Of a DNA stretch of 21,184 bases, positions 7,884 to 15,877 are shown piece by piece. The number at the start of each line of letters is the position of its first letter. The first letter of the stretch is position 1. A program made the translations under genes and the position numbers. The DNA comes from Hyphomicrobiales bacterium (GTDB lineage: Bacteria > Pseudomonadota > Alphaproteobacteria > Rhizobiales > JALURZ01), in contig JALURZ010000238.1 in assembly GCA_027058735.1 (NCBI GenBank), positions 1-21,184 of the forward strand. Direction: 5' to 3'. Under the pieces are notes generated by a model. It was given only the letters and a program-made list of their open reading frames with translations, was not told the origin of the DNA and did no database searches.

Positions 7884-7909
7884 GATACATGGCGGTGATA
7901 CATGGTGGC
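7884..7909. repeat. Imperfect 13-bp tandem repeat upstream of the NDUFAF5-like gene
   Basis: GATACATGGCGGT (7884-7896) is followed directly by GATACATGGTGGC (7897-7909), 11 of 13 identical. It ends 5 bp before the start codon at 7915, in the 94-bp divergent gap with comF. The second copy provides GGTGG as a possible weak ribosome binding site; each copy also offers an AT-richer GATACAT core. Confidence 0.5.
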
Positions 7910-7914
7910 GCTAG

Positions 7915-8856
7915 ATGATTGAAAAAACGTTCGATCGCGTCGCCTTGAACCGCAACCGGTGGCGGGCGGCGCAGGGGAAGAAGCCAGCCGGCTTTCTGTT
8001 GCGCCGCGCTTGTGACGATATTGTCGGGCGGGTCGCCATGATGACGCGCGACTTCCCCATATGCGCCGATATCGGCTGTCACGACGCAACGGTTTCAAGG
8101 GCACTTGGCGGACTCGACAAAGTGGGAGCCGTATTCAGTTTTGACCGCTGCGAGGCATTTGCCCGCAGCATCGATACGCCGTTTTGTGTCGCCGACGACG
8201 AAGCGCTTCCGCTCAGGCCCGGCGCATTCGATCTGATCGTTTCCGCATTGAGCCTGCACTGGGTCAACGACCTGCCCGGAACGCTGGTTCAGATCAGAAG
8301 GGCGCTCAAGCCCGACGGGCTGTTCCTCGGCGTCCTGGCCGGGGGGCGGACGCTGCACGAGTTGCGCGGCGCCTTTCTTGCCGCGGAAAGCGAACTCACC
8401 CGCGGCGCCCATGCCCGCGTCGCGCCGTTCGCCGATCTGCGCGATCTGGGCCAGTTGCTCGCCCGTGCCGGATTTGCCCTGCCGGTGAGCGACAAGGATA
8501 CGGTGCGCGCGCTCTACCGCGATCCGCTGGCGCTGATGCACGATCTGCGCGCAATGGGGGCCGCCAACTGTCTCAGCCAGCGCAGCCGCGCGCCGCTGCG
8601 CCGCGATGTGCTGTTTCGCGCAATTGAGCTTTATGTGGAGAACCACGGGCGCCGGGATGGACGCATTCAGGCCACCTATGAACTGATCTGCCTGACCGGC
8701 TGGGGGCCCGCCGGCAGCCAGCCGAAACCGCTGCGTCCAGGCAGTGCCGCCAGACGGCTCGCCGATGCGCTGGGAACACGCGAACACGTGCTTGAGGGCA
8801 CGGAAAATGACGAAACGGACATCCGCCAGGACGGCGGCGCGGGTTCGCTCAGTTGA
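7915..8856 (+). CDS. NDUFAF5-like SAM-methyltransferase-fold protein
   Basis: This 313-residue protein resembles alphaproteobacterial relatives of mitochondrial NDUFAF5 and of BioC. It opens with FDRVALNRNRWRAA, typical of the NDUFAF5 group, and keeps the later class I methyltransferase elements: DLIVSALSLHWVNDLPGTL, then ALKPDGLFLGVLAGGRTLHELR. The SAM loop is unusual, reading ADIGCHDATVSRAL at 51-64, so the normal GxGxG pattern is mostly lost. Human NDUFAF5 is reported to hydroxylate an arginine of the complex I subunit NDUFS7 during assembly, and a complex I assembly role here is an inference by homology. The gene diverges from comF, and its last 8 bp overlap the end of the pilin gene on the other strand. 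BioC is less likely because no other biotin gene is nearby. Confidence 0.82.
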   Translation: MIEKTFDRVALNRNRWRAAQGKKPAGFLLRRACDDIVGRVAMMTRDFPICADIGCHDATVSRALGGLDKVGAVFSFDRCEAFARSIDTPFCVADDEALPLRPGAFDLIVSALSLHWVNDLPGTLVQIRRALKPDGLFLGVLAGGRTLHELRGAFLAAESELTRGAHARVAPFADLRDLGQLLARAGFALPVSDKDTVRALYRDPLALMHDLRAMGAANCLSQRSRAPLRRDVLFRAIELYVENHGRRDGRIQATYELICLTGWGPAGSQPKPLRPGSAARRLADALGTREHVLEGTENDETDIRQDGGAGSLS

Positions 8857-9049
8857 CGAGACCGCCAAGGCCGGTGGCGACCGACTGGTAGAGACCGGTG
8901 ACATTGACGCCCAGAGCGGCAACGACCGTCACGATCGCCAGGGCGATCCCGCCGGCAATCAGCGCATATTCGATCGCCGCCGCCGCGCGATGCTCGCGGG
9001 TGAAATCGTTCAGCAGACGCCGCATCCCGGCAAGGTTTGTTGTTTTCAT
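8849..9049 (-). CDS. Flp-type (type IVb) pilin
   Basis: A 66-residue product with the Flp pilin plan: a short basic leader (MKTTNLAGMRRLLNDFTREH), then AAAAIEYALIAGGIALAIV as the start of a long hydrophobic helix. The conserved Glu-Tyr pair of Flp pilins is present. Flp pilins are processed by a TadV/CpaA-type peptidase and polymerised by the Tad machinery into adhesive fibres. The expected -1 residue is Ala, where most family members have Gly. A good ribosome binding site (AAGGA, 8 nt before the ATG) supports expression. It lies 45 bp after mutT on the same strand and overlaps the NDUFAF5-like gene tail to tail by 8 bp. No tad/cpa genes occur in the window, so it is an isolated pilin gene here. 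Confidence 0.9.
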   Translation of the reverse strand: MKTTNLAGMRRLLNDFTREHRAAAAIEYALIAGGIALAIVTVVAALGVNVTGLYQSVATGLGGLVN

Positions 9050-9094
9050 CGTTGACGGTCCTTCGTACCCAAAACCCGTTCACCCGCACGCCGC

Positions 9095-9493
9095 CTACAG
9101 CACATCCAGCAGATGAGCGATCAACGGGCGATCCGCCGGCGGCATGTCATAGTCCCTCAGGCGGGCAGCCCTGACCCAGGCGGTTTCCTGTCCCTCGCGC
9201 GCCTGCACCGGGCCGCTCCAGCGCCTGCAAATATAAAGCGGCATCAGCAGATGAAAGCCGTCATAGGAATGACTGGCGAACGCCAGCGGCGCCAGGCAGG
9301 CTTCTGTCGCATCAACGCCAAGCTCCTCGCGCAGTTCCCTAATGATCGCATCTTCAGGCCGCTCGCCCGTTTCGATTTTTCCGCCCGGAAACTCCCACAG
9401 TCCCGCCATGGCCTTGCCCGTGGGACGCCGCGTGATCAAGACGCGGTTGTCCGGATCGACAAGGGCGCAGGCAACGACCAAAAGTAGTTTCAT
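9095..9493 (-). CDS. mutT: MutT-type Nudix (deoxy)nucleoside triphosphate pyrophosphohydrolase
   Basis: This 132-residue protein carries a complete Nudix box at residues 38-60, read as G38, E44, R52-E53, E56-E57 and G59 in GKIETGERPEDAI followed by IRELREELGV. The start MKLLLVVACALVDPDNRVLI and TRRPTGKAMAGLWEFPGG are typical of MutT. MutT hydrolyses 8-oxo-dGTP to the monophosphate and so prevents A:T to C:G mutations. Other small Nudix enzymes share this box, but the WEFPGG block and the secA-ppiC-argJ-mutT neighbourhood, common in Alphaproteobacteria, favour MutT. It follows argJ by 101 bp, enough for its own promoter. The length is normal for the family. Confidence 0.93.
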   Translation of the reverse strand: MKLLLVVACALVDPDNRVLITRRPTGKAMAGLWEFPGGKIETGERPEDAIIRELREELGVDATEACLAPLAFASHSYDGFHLLMPLYICRRWSGPVQAREGQETAWVRAARLRDYDMPPADRPLIAHLLDVL

Positions 9494-9511
9494 GGCGCTG
9501 CGACCCCGCGA

Positions 9512-9542
9512 TTATGGCAAAAATCCATTAAGACTTGCCTAT
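9512..9542 (-). promoter_or_regulatory. Candidate promoter for mutT
   Basis: On the minus strand CATAAT (9512-9517) matches 5 of 6 positions of the -10 consensus. TAGGCA (9537-9542) is a 4-of-6 match to the -35, but the 19-nt spacing is long. The transcript would start only about a dozen nt before the mutT ATG. The 101-bp argJ-mutT gap is locally AT-richer than its surroundings, which supports a promoter here. Confidence 0.3.
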
Positions 9543-9594
9543 CGAACATGGTGAATTTCCACCCCCCGAACGGCGCCTTGCGGAAACATCACAT

Positions 9595-10836
9595 CTAGCT
9601 GCGGTAGTCGGCATTGATGGAAATGTAGCCGTGGGTCAGGTCGCAGGTCCACACAACGGCGCACCCCGACGCGACGCCGACATCCACCCGGATTTCGATT
9701 TCCCGGCCCGCGAGATGCTCCGCCACCCGGCTCTCGCGATAGTCGGGATCGGCGACCCCCTCATGGGCCACCCGCACACCGCCGATCCAGATCGACAGCG
9801 CATCGCGCTCAGCGGCTTCCCCCGCCTTGCCCACGGCCATGACGATGCGGCCCCAATTGGCGTCCTCACCGGCAATGGCGGTCTTCACCAGCGGTGAATT
9901 GGCGATCGAGAAGGCAATGCGCCGGGCGGCCGCGTCGTTTTCGGCGCCGGTGACTTCGATGCGGATGAATTTCTGCGCGCCCTCCCCGTCGCGCACGATC
10001 TGATGGGCCAGATCGAGCGTGACCGTATCGAGGGCGGCGCGAAACGACGACAGCCGCGGGTCGTCGATGCCGGAAAACTCCCGGCGGCCCGAAATCCGTC
10101 CCGTCGCGAAGGCAAGCACGGTGTCGCTGGTGGAGGTATCGCTGTCGACCGTGATGCAGTTGAAGCTCCGTTCGACGCTGTGTGCCAGCATGGCCTGCAG
10201 AAGATCGCCGGGAAGCGCTGCATCGCTGAACAGGAATGCCAGCATGGTCGCCATGTCCGGCGCGATCATGCCCGATCCCTTGGCGATGCCGTTGATCCGC
10301 ACCGCGGCGCCGTCGATCTCGGCGAGTGCCGTGGCCAGCTTGACATAGGTGTCGGTCGTGCAGATGGCCTGTGCCGCTTCGGCCCAGTTGTCGGGCGAGG
10401 CGGTCGCGGCCATGCCTCCCAGCATGCGGATGATGCGCCCTGGGTCCAGCGTCTCGCCAATCACGCCGGTGGAGGCAAGGAAAACCTCGCGCTCACTGCA
10501 ATCTGCGATCCGGGCGGCGATCGCGGCGATCCGGGCGACCGCCTCGATGCCGGCCTGGCCGGTAAAGGCGTTGGCGTTGCCCGCGTTGACGATCAGGGCG
10601 CGCGCGCTGCCGCCCGCCAGCGCCGCGCGGCACCAGTCGACAGGCGCGCTGGCGGTCTTCGAGCGGGTAAAAACGCCGGCAACGCTGGTTCCAGCGCCAA
10701 ACAGCGCAAGAAGCACATCAGGGCGCCCGGTATATTTCTCGCCCGTGCGCGCGGTCGCCAGCACGACGCCGTCCACAGCACTCAGCTTCGCAATTCGCTC
10801 AGGCGCCAATGGCGACTTCAAAACAGGGCTCGCCAT
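9595..10836 (-). CDS. argJ: ArgJ, glutamate N-acetyltransferase / amino-acid N-acetyltransferase
   Basis: The 413-residue protein matches ArgJ along its length. GSGMIAPDMATMLAFLF (188-204) contains Thr197, the nucleophile at which the precursor self-cleaves into alpha and beta chains. Other family blocks are LIVNAGNANAFTGQAG (81-96), FLASTGVIGE, SFNCITVDSDTSTSDTV and ANWGRIVMAVGKAG. ArgJ moves the acetyl group of N-acetylornithine to glutamate, giving the cyclic arginine pathway, and in bifunctional forms also uses acetyl-CoA; which form this is cannot be told from sequence. It follows ppiC by 14 bp on the same strand, so cotranscription is likely. The ATG at 10836 keeps the conserved SPLAPERIAKLSAVDGV start. 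Confidence 0.97.
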   Translation of the reverse strand: MASPVLKSPLAPERIAKLSAVDGVVLATARTGEKYTGRPDVLLALFGAGTSVAGVFTRSKTASAPVDWCRAALAGGSARALIVNAGNANAFTGQAGIEAVARIAAIAARIADCSEREVFLASTGVIGETLDPGRIIRMLGGMAATASPDNWAEAAQAICTTDTYVKLATALAEIDGAAVRINGIAKGSGMIAPDMATMLAFLFSDAALPGDLLQAMLAHSVERSFNCITVDSDTSTSDTVLAFATGRISGRREFSGIDDPRLSSFRAALDTVTLDLAHQIVRDGEGAQKFIRIEVTGAENDAAARRIAFSIANSPLVKTAIAGEDANWGRIVMAVGKAGEAAERDALSIWIGGVRVAHEGVADPDYRESRVAEHLAGREIEIRVDVGVASGCAVVWTCDLTHGYISINADYRS

Positions 10837-10850
10837 CGCAACCGTTCAGT

Positions 10851-11750
10851 TCACTGGCTGTTTTTCGGCTTTCCGCCGCTGGTGGCCGGGGCCGTTTTTG
10901 TGCCGCCTCTGGGCAGTTCCGCATCGGGAACCAGATATTCGATCTTTGCCTGTTTGCGCAATTCCGCCAGTTCCTCCCGGAATTTTCCGCGCTCCAGCAG
11001 ATCGCGAATGCCGGCGGAAACGCTGGCCAGCGGCTGCAGCTTGCGCACGCGGCGATCCTCAACGCGGACAATCTGCCAGCCGAACCGGGTTTTGACCGGC
11101 TTTGAAACCTCGCCCTTTTTCAGGTTGAAGACAATATCCTTCAGATCCGGCGGCACCTTGTCCTTGGTAAAATACCCCAGATCGCCCCCCCTCATGGCCG
11201 CAGGCGAAATCGAGCGCGATTTGGCCAGTTCGACAAAATCAAGGCCCTGCGCAAGCAAGGCGGTTATTTCCTTCATCTGCTTTTCGGTGCGCACCATGAT
11301 CTGGCGCACGCGAACTTCGTCCTCGGGCTTTGTCCTGGCGATTTCCTTTTCATAGACGGCCTTCACCGTGGCGTCGGAAATCTTCGGCTTAATGACGGTT
11401 CTGTAATAGGCATCATAAAGCGCCTTGCCCGCGTAGTAGCGCAGGCGCCGCTTGAATTCCTCGGTCTCGGTAATCTTCGCCTTTTCCGCCGCCTGCACGA
11501 TCAGGTAGCGCTCCACGAGATACTGCACCAGATAGGCCATGCGCTGATCCGCCTGGACCGCCGCGATCTGGGAGGCCAGTTCGTCGGCAGCGAGCCGAAG
11601 GTCGGAGGTGCGGATTTCCGAACCGTTCACCTTCGCGACCACCTGCTCTTTTCGTTCGTGCTGGTTTGCCTGGGCGACCGAAACCACCAGTACCCCCCCC
11701 ACAACCGCGGTGAGAACGGCCCTGGTCGCACGCCTGATCTGAATGAGCAC
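10851..11750 (-). CDS. Exported parvulin-type peptidyl-prolyl isomerase
   Basis: The start is a GTG at 11750, supported by AAGAGG 7 nt upstream. The 299-residue product begins with a signal peptide: basic MLIQIRRATR, hydrophobic AVLTAVVGGVLVVSV, and a likely cleavage after AQA near residue 28. An N-terminal helical chaperone-like region follows, then a parvulin domain at about 144-233 with VRVRQIMVRTEKQ, MRGGDLGYFTKDKVPPDL and FGWQIVRVED. The tail is basic and low in complexity. Such SurA/PrsA-like proteins help fold exported proteins in the periplasm. It diverges from secA across 388 bp, which suits a shared role in protein export, and precedes argJ by 14 bp. Confidence 0.93.
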   Translation of the reverse strand: MLIQIRRATRAVLTAVVGGVLVVSVAQANQHERKEQVVAKVNGSEIRTSDLRLAADELASQIAAVQADQRMAYLVQYLVERYLIVQAAEKAKITETEEFKRRLRYYAGKALYDAYYRTVIKPKISDATVKAVYEKEIARTKPEDEVRVRQIMVRTEKQMKEITALLAQGLDFVELAKSRSISPAAMRGGDLGYFTKDKVPPDLKDIVFNLKKGEVSKPVKTRFGWQIVRVEDRRVRKLQPLASVSAGIRDLLERGKFREELAELRKQAKIEYLVPDAELPRGGTKTAPATSGGKPKNSQ

Positions 11751-12138
11751 TACAAACCTCTTTCCTGGTTATGGGGTGCGGTTTCAAGACCGTGCCGCGA
11801 AGCGCCGGCCAGACATCGCATGCCCCTTCGGGTTGCCCCTTGTACACAAATCCCGGCACCGCGCAACTGGAGCCTGCGCCGCCTGTATCCTCACTGTCCC
11901 GGACCGGCGCCCCACCGCCGCATTGACATCGCCATACGCGCGCCTTATCTCATGCCGCAGGTCCGCAACAACACTCAAGGCTTGACTGCCCTGGATGTCA
12001 GACATCTGGTTCACTCAATATTTGGTCGGTTTTATGACGCGGACCGCGAGATCGCAAGACCCAATTACATCAACCGCTTCATGGTGAGCGAAATCGGGAG
12101 AGGCCGGGGCCCGGCATGATGCGCGAAAGTACAAGATC
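11751..12138. other. 388-bp divergent gap between ppiC and secA
   Basis: I find no convincing gene here on either strand. It must contain the divergent promoters of ppiC and secA. Visible elements are a promoter-like pair for secA at 12010-12038, a TTGACT at 11982-11987 without a good -10 at normal spacing, and a GC-rich odd-centred palindrome GCCGGGGCCCGGC at 12103-12115 in the secA leader. A 12-codon open frame (12081-12119) ends 19 bp before the secA ATG. It lacks a ribosome binding site and looks nothing like the SecM arrest peptide. Confidence 0.5.
12010..12038 (+). promoter_or_regulatory. Candidate promoter for secA
   Basis: TTCACT (12010-12015) and TATGAC (12033-12038) each match 4 of 6 consensus positions and are 17 nt apart. 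This would give a leader of about 95 nt before the secA ATG. It was identified by eye in the locally AT-richer part of the gap. Confidence 0.35.
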
Positions 12139-14877
12139 ATGATCAGTATCGGCACCATTGCGTCCAAATTCTTCGGCTCGGCCAACGAGCGCAAGCTGCG
12201 CGCCTATGAAAACAGGATTGCGGAAATCGGGGCCCTTGAGCCCGAGCTTGAGGCCCTGAGCGATGCCGCCTTGCGCGCGCGCACGAACGAGCTGCGCGCG
12301 CGCCTCAAGGAGGGCGCGGCGCTCGATGATCTGCTGGTGCCGGCCTTCGCGACGGTGCGTGAAGCGGCCAAGCGCACGCTTGGCCAGCGCCACTTCGATG
12401 TTCAGCTTGTGGGCGGCATGGTTCTGCACGAGGGCCGCATCGCGGAAATGAAGACCGGCGAGGGCAAGACCCTGGTGGCGACGCTGGCGGTCTATCTCAA
12501 CGCGTTGCCGGAAACCGGCGTTCATGTGGTGACCGTCAACGACTATCTGGCGAAACGCGATGCCGAGTGGATGGGCCAGATATACACGTTCCTGGGCCTC
12601 ACTGTCGGGTGCATCGTGCATGGACTCGACGACGATCAGCGCCGCGCGGCCTACGCCGCCGACGTGACCTATGGAACCAACAATGAATTCGGCTTCGACT
12701 ATCTGCGCGACAATATGAAATATCACCTTGAGACGATGGTCCAGCGCGGCCACGCCTATGCGATCGTGGACGAGGTGGACTCGATCCTGATCGATGAGGC
12801 GCGCACGCCGCTGATCATCTCCGGGGCGATCGAAGACAAGAGCGACCTCTATGTGAGGATCGACAAGCTGATCCCGAAGCTCACCAAGGAAGACTATGAG
12901 ATTGACGAGAAAATGAAGACCGTCAATCTGACCGAACAGGGCAACGACCATGTGGAGGAGCTGTTGCGCGAGGCGGAACTGCTTCAGGGCGCCACTCTTT
13001 ACGATGCGGAAAATGTCACGGTCGTGCACCATGTCAATCAGGCGCTGCGGGCGCATACGCTGTTCACGCGCGACAAGGACTATATCGTCAAGGGCGACCA
13101 TGTGGTCATCATCGATGAGTTCACCGGCCGCATGATGGAGGGGCGCCGCTATTCCGAAGGGCTGCATCAGGCGCTCGAGGCCAAGGAGGACTGCACCATC
13201 CAGCCGGAGAACCAGACCCTGGCGTCGGTTACCTTCCAGAACTATTTCCGGCTCTACGACAAGCTTGCGGGCATGACCGGCACGGCCGCGACCGAGGCCG
13301 ACGAATTTGCCGATATCTACAAGCTCGATGTGGTTGAAATCGACACCAACGTGCCGGTCGCCCGGGTCGATGCCCATGATGAGGTCTACCGCACTGTGGA
13401 GGAAAAATACAACGCCATCATCGACCTCATCAAGGAGTGCCGCGATCGCAAGCAGCCGGTGCTGGTGGGCACGACATCGATCGAGAAGTCGGAATTGCTG
13501 GCCTCGCTGCTGAAGAAGCAGAAGATCCCGCACAATGTGCTCAATGCGCGCTATCACGAGCAGGAGGCGGCGATCATCGGCCAGGCGGGGGCGCCGGGCG
13601 CGATCACCATCGCCACGAATATGGCCGGGCGCGGCACCGATATCCAGCTTGGCGGCAATCTGGACATGCGCATCGCCAACGAGGTCGATCCTGACGCCGA
13701 CGAAAACACGCGCATGAAACAGATCAGCAGGATCGAGCGCGAAATCGAGGAAAAACGCAAGATCGTCATCGAGGCCGGCGGTCTGTTTGTCATTGGGACG
13801 GAGCGCCATGAAAGCCGGCGCATCGACAATCAGCTTCGCGGGCGCTCGGGGCGCCAGGGCGATCCGGGCCAGTCGCGGTTTTTCCTCAGCCTGGAGGACG
13901 ACCTGATGCGGATTTTCGGGTCCGAGCGCATGGATGGCATGCTCAAGAAACTGGGGCTGCAGGAGGGCGAGGCGATCGTTCACCCGTGGATCAACAAGGC
14001 GCTGGAAAAGGCGCAGCAGAAAGTCGAGGCGCGCAATTTCGATATTCGCAAGAACCTGCTCAAGTTCGACGATGTCATGAACGACCAGCGCAAGGTCATT
14101 TTCGAACAGCGCATCGAACTGATGGGCGATGAGGAGGTGAGCGAAACCATCGATGAAATGCGCCATCAGGTCATCGGCGACATCATCGCGCGCCATATTC
14201 CGGAGAAGGCCTATGCGGAACAATGGGATATCGAGGGCCTCGATGCTTCGATCCGGGAACTTCTGAATCTGGAACTGCCGGTCGCGGAGTGGGCCGGCGA
14301 AGAGGGCATCGCGGACGAGGAGATCCGCGAGCGGGTGATCCGGCAGGCGGATCTCGCGGCTGCCGAACGCGGCGCGCAGATCGGCCCGGAAATCATGCGT
14401 CAGATCGAGAAATCCGTCGTGCTCCAGACCCTCGATCAATTGTGGCGCGAACATCTTGTGATGCTGGATCATCTGCGCCAGGTGGTGGGTCTGCGCGGCT
14501 ATGCGCAGCGCGACCCGCTGAACGAATACAAGACCGAGGGGTTTGCTCTTTTTGAAACGATGCTGACCAAGCTGCGCGAAGGAACAACGGCGCAGATGAT
14601 GCGCGTCGAGCTCGCCGACGAAACGCCCCTGGAACTGACCGATGCCGACATGTCCAGCTTCGACATCCAGCATCTCGATCCGCTGGCGGCCGGCGAACTG
14701 GGAGCCGCCGATCTGGGCACCGCCAATGGCGGGCTTAGCCTTGCGCCGCAACGCGGCAGGCGCGGCGAAGCGCCCGACCCCGACAATCCGGAAACCTGGG
14801 GCAAGATACCGCGCAACGCGCCGTGCCCCTGCGGTTCAGGCAGCAAGTACAAACATTGCCACGGCAAGCTTGCCTGA
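12139..14877 (+). CDS. secA: SecA, preprotein translocase ATPase
   Basis: The 912-residue protein is full-length SecA. Walker A is MKTGEGKT (104-111), Walker B DEVDSILIDEARTPLIISG starts at 211, and NNEFGFDYLRDNM, GRMMEGRRYSEGLHQALEAK, TGTAATEADEF, TNMAGRGTDIQLGGN and the GTERHESRRIDNQLRGRSGR block follow in order. The last residues (CPCGSGSKYKHCH, 896-908) form the zinc-binding tail that contacts SecB and phospholipids. SecA drives unfolded preproteins through SecYEG using ATP. The ribosome binding site is weak (GAAAG), but no other in-frame start upstream fits. It diverges from ppiC and converges on the ankyrin gene 25 bp downstream. Confidence 0.98.
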   Translation: MISIGTIASKFFGSANERKLRAYENRIAEIGALEPELEALSDAALRARTNELRARLKEGAALDDLLVPAFATVREAAKRTLGQRHFDVQLVGGMVLHEGRIAEMKTGEGKTLVATLAVYLNALPETGVHVVTVNDYLAKRDAEWMGQIYTFLGLTVGCIVHGLDDDQRRAAYAADVTYGTNNEFGFDYLRDNMKYHLETMVQRGHAYAIVDEVDSILIDEARTPLIISGAIEDKSDLYVRIDKLIPKLTKEDYEIDEKMKTVNLTEQGNDHVEELLREAELLQGATLYDAENVTVVHHVNQALRAHTLFTRDKDYIVKGDHVVIIDEFTGRMMEGRRYSEGLHQALEAKEDCTIQPENQTLASVTFQNYFRLYDKLAGMTGTAATEADEFADIYKLDVVEIDTNVPVARVDAHDEVYRTVEEKYNAIIDLIKECRDRKQPVLVGTTSIEKSELLASLLKKQKIPHNVLNARYHEQEAAIIGQAGAPGAITIATNMAGRGTDIQLGGNLDMRIANEVDPDADENTRMKQISRIEREIEEKRKIVIEAGGLFVIGTERHESRRIDNQLRGRSGRQGDPGQSRFFLSLEDDLMRIFGSERMDGMLKKLGLQEGEAIVHPWINKALEKAQQKVEARNFDIRKNLLKFDDVMNDQRKVIFEQRIELMGDEEVSETIDEMRHQVIGDIIARHIPEKAYAEQWDIEGLDASIRELLNLELPVAEWAGEEGIADEEIRERVIRQADLAAAERGAQIGPEIMRQIEKSVVLQTLDQLWREHLVMLDHLRQVVGLRGYAQRDPLNEYKTEGFALFETMLTKLREGTTAQMMRVELADETPLELTDADMSSFDIQHLDPLAAGELGAADLGTANGGLSLAPQRGRRGEAPDPDNPETWGKIPRNAPCPCGSGSKYKHCHGKLA

Positions 14878-14902
14878 AAATCAGGGCAATTCGCCCGCGC
14901 GT

Positions 14903-15670
14903 TCAGGGTTTGGCGCCGGCGGCTTCGAGCAGTTTGACGATTTCGGCGAAGCCGCGCCGCCGCGCCAGCGTCAGCGGTGTCGCGCCACTGCCATCGGGCA
15001 GATTGACGTTGGCACCGGCATCGATCAGCGCCTTGGCGCTGGCCACGTGGCGCGGCCCCCCGTCGCCAAGCACGATCACTTCGATCAGCGCGGTCCAGTT
15101 CAGATTGTTGACATGATCCACCGGCGCACCGCCGGCGATCAGGGCGCGCACGACGCCGTCGTGGCCGAGATGGGCGGAGGCGATCAGCGCGGTGCCGTTG
15201 TAGGGCGATGTCACAAGGGCGGTATCCGCGCCCGAGGCAATGGCGAACTTCACCATCGCCTCATCGTCGAGCACGCCCGATATGGTCAACACGTCATAGG
15301 CCTGGTTGTCGCGCGCGTTGAGATCGGCGCCGGCGGCGACCAGCAGCCTGGCCATCTCCAGATCGCGCCGGTGGGCGGCGACCATCACTGGCGTGCGCCC
15401 GACACGATCGCGCATGTTGACATCGGCCCCGGCCGCGATCAGGCGCCCGGCTTCGGCCCTGTCACCGCCGGCCACCGCCTTCAGAAGTCCCGTATAGCCC
15501 GCAATGTCCGAACCGGACGGCGCGCTCTGGGCGGTCATCACGTCGGACATTCCGGCAACCGCGGAAAAATTGCGCCAGCCGGCATCCGGCAGCGCGGCAA
15601 GGCCCGAAGCCAGGCCGGCGCCAACCAGCAAAAGGCCCGCCCCCAGGTTTCGATACAGCGCCTTGGCCAT
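14903..15670 (-). CDS. Exported ankyrin-repeat protein
   Basis: From the ATG at 15670 this gives 255 residues; the frame stays open to 15784, but this start has AAGGG 9 nt upstream and begins directly with a signal peptide, MAKALYRNLGAGLLLVGAGL, with a likely cleavage after ASGLA or LPDA. A second ATG at 15694 would add 8 residues. From about residue 60 come five to six ankyrin repeats, clearest at LIAAGADVNMRDRVGRTPVM, LVAAGADLNARDNQAYDVL, LIAGGAPVDHVNNLNWTAL and LIDAGANVNLPDGSGATPLT; the third repeat is degenerate. Ankyrin repeats bind proteins; no enzyme domain is present. Location is probably periplasmic. It is convergent with secA (25-bp gap). The partner is unknown and cannot be inferred from the neighbours. 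Confidence 0.85.
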   Translation of the reverse strand: MAKALYRNLGAGLLLVGAGLASGLAALPDAGWRNFSAVAGMSDVMTAQSAPSGSDIAGYTGLLKAVAGGDRAEAGRLIAAGADVNMRDRVGRTPVMVAAHRRDLEMARLLVAAGADLNARDNQAYDVLTISGVLDDEAMVKFAIASGADTALVTSPYNGTALIASAHLGHDGVVRALIAGGAPVDHVNNLNWTALIEVIVLGDGGPRHVASAKALIDAGANVNLPDGSGATPLTLARRRGFAEIVKLLEAAGAKP

Positions 15671-15877
15671 CAACTTGAGCCCTTTTTCATCCATTTCCGC
15701 CGGGGCCGCCCCGGCGAGCGCCGCCGGCCAACACAGAGCGGCAAGCATATCGCGAAACCCTGCCCGCGCACGCCTTAACCGCAAATGCGGGCCTCGGACA
15801 ACCGCGCACCGGAATTGAGGCCGGGTTCAGTCCCTGGCGCAATCGCACGAAACGACGGTTTCCGCTCGAGGCGAAAC

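Noticed and set aside
10003..11355. 450-codon open frame on the plus strand across argJ and ppiC
   Set aside because: It spans two recognised minus-strand genes and their junction, and has no recognisable motif.
12079..14751. 890-codon open frame on the minus strand opposite secA
   Set aside because: SecA motifs fill the plus strand from end to end; the antisense translation shows no family and reflects codon bias.
15671..15784. 38-residue N-terminal extension of the ankyrin protein
   Set aside because: The ATG at 15670 has a better ribosome binding site and starts directly at a normal signal peptide; the extension would bury it.
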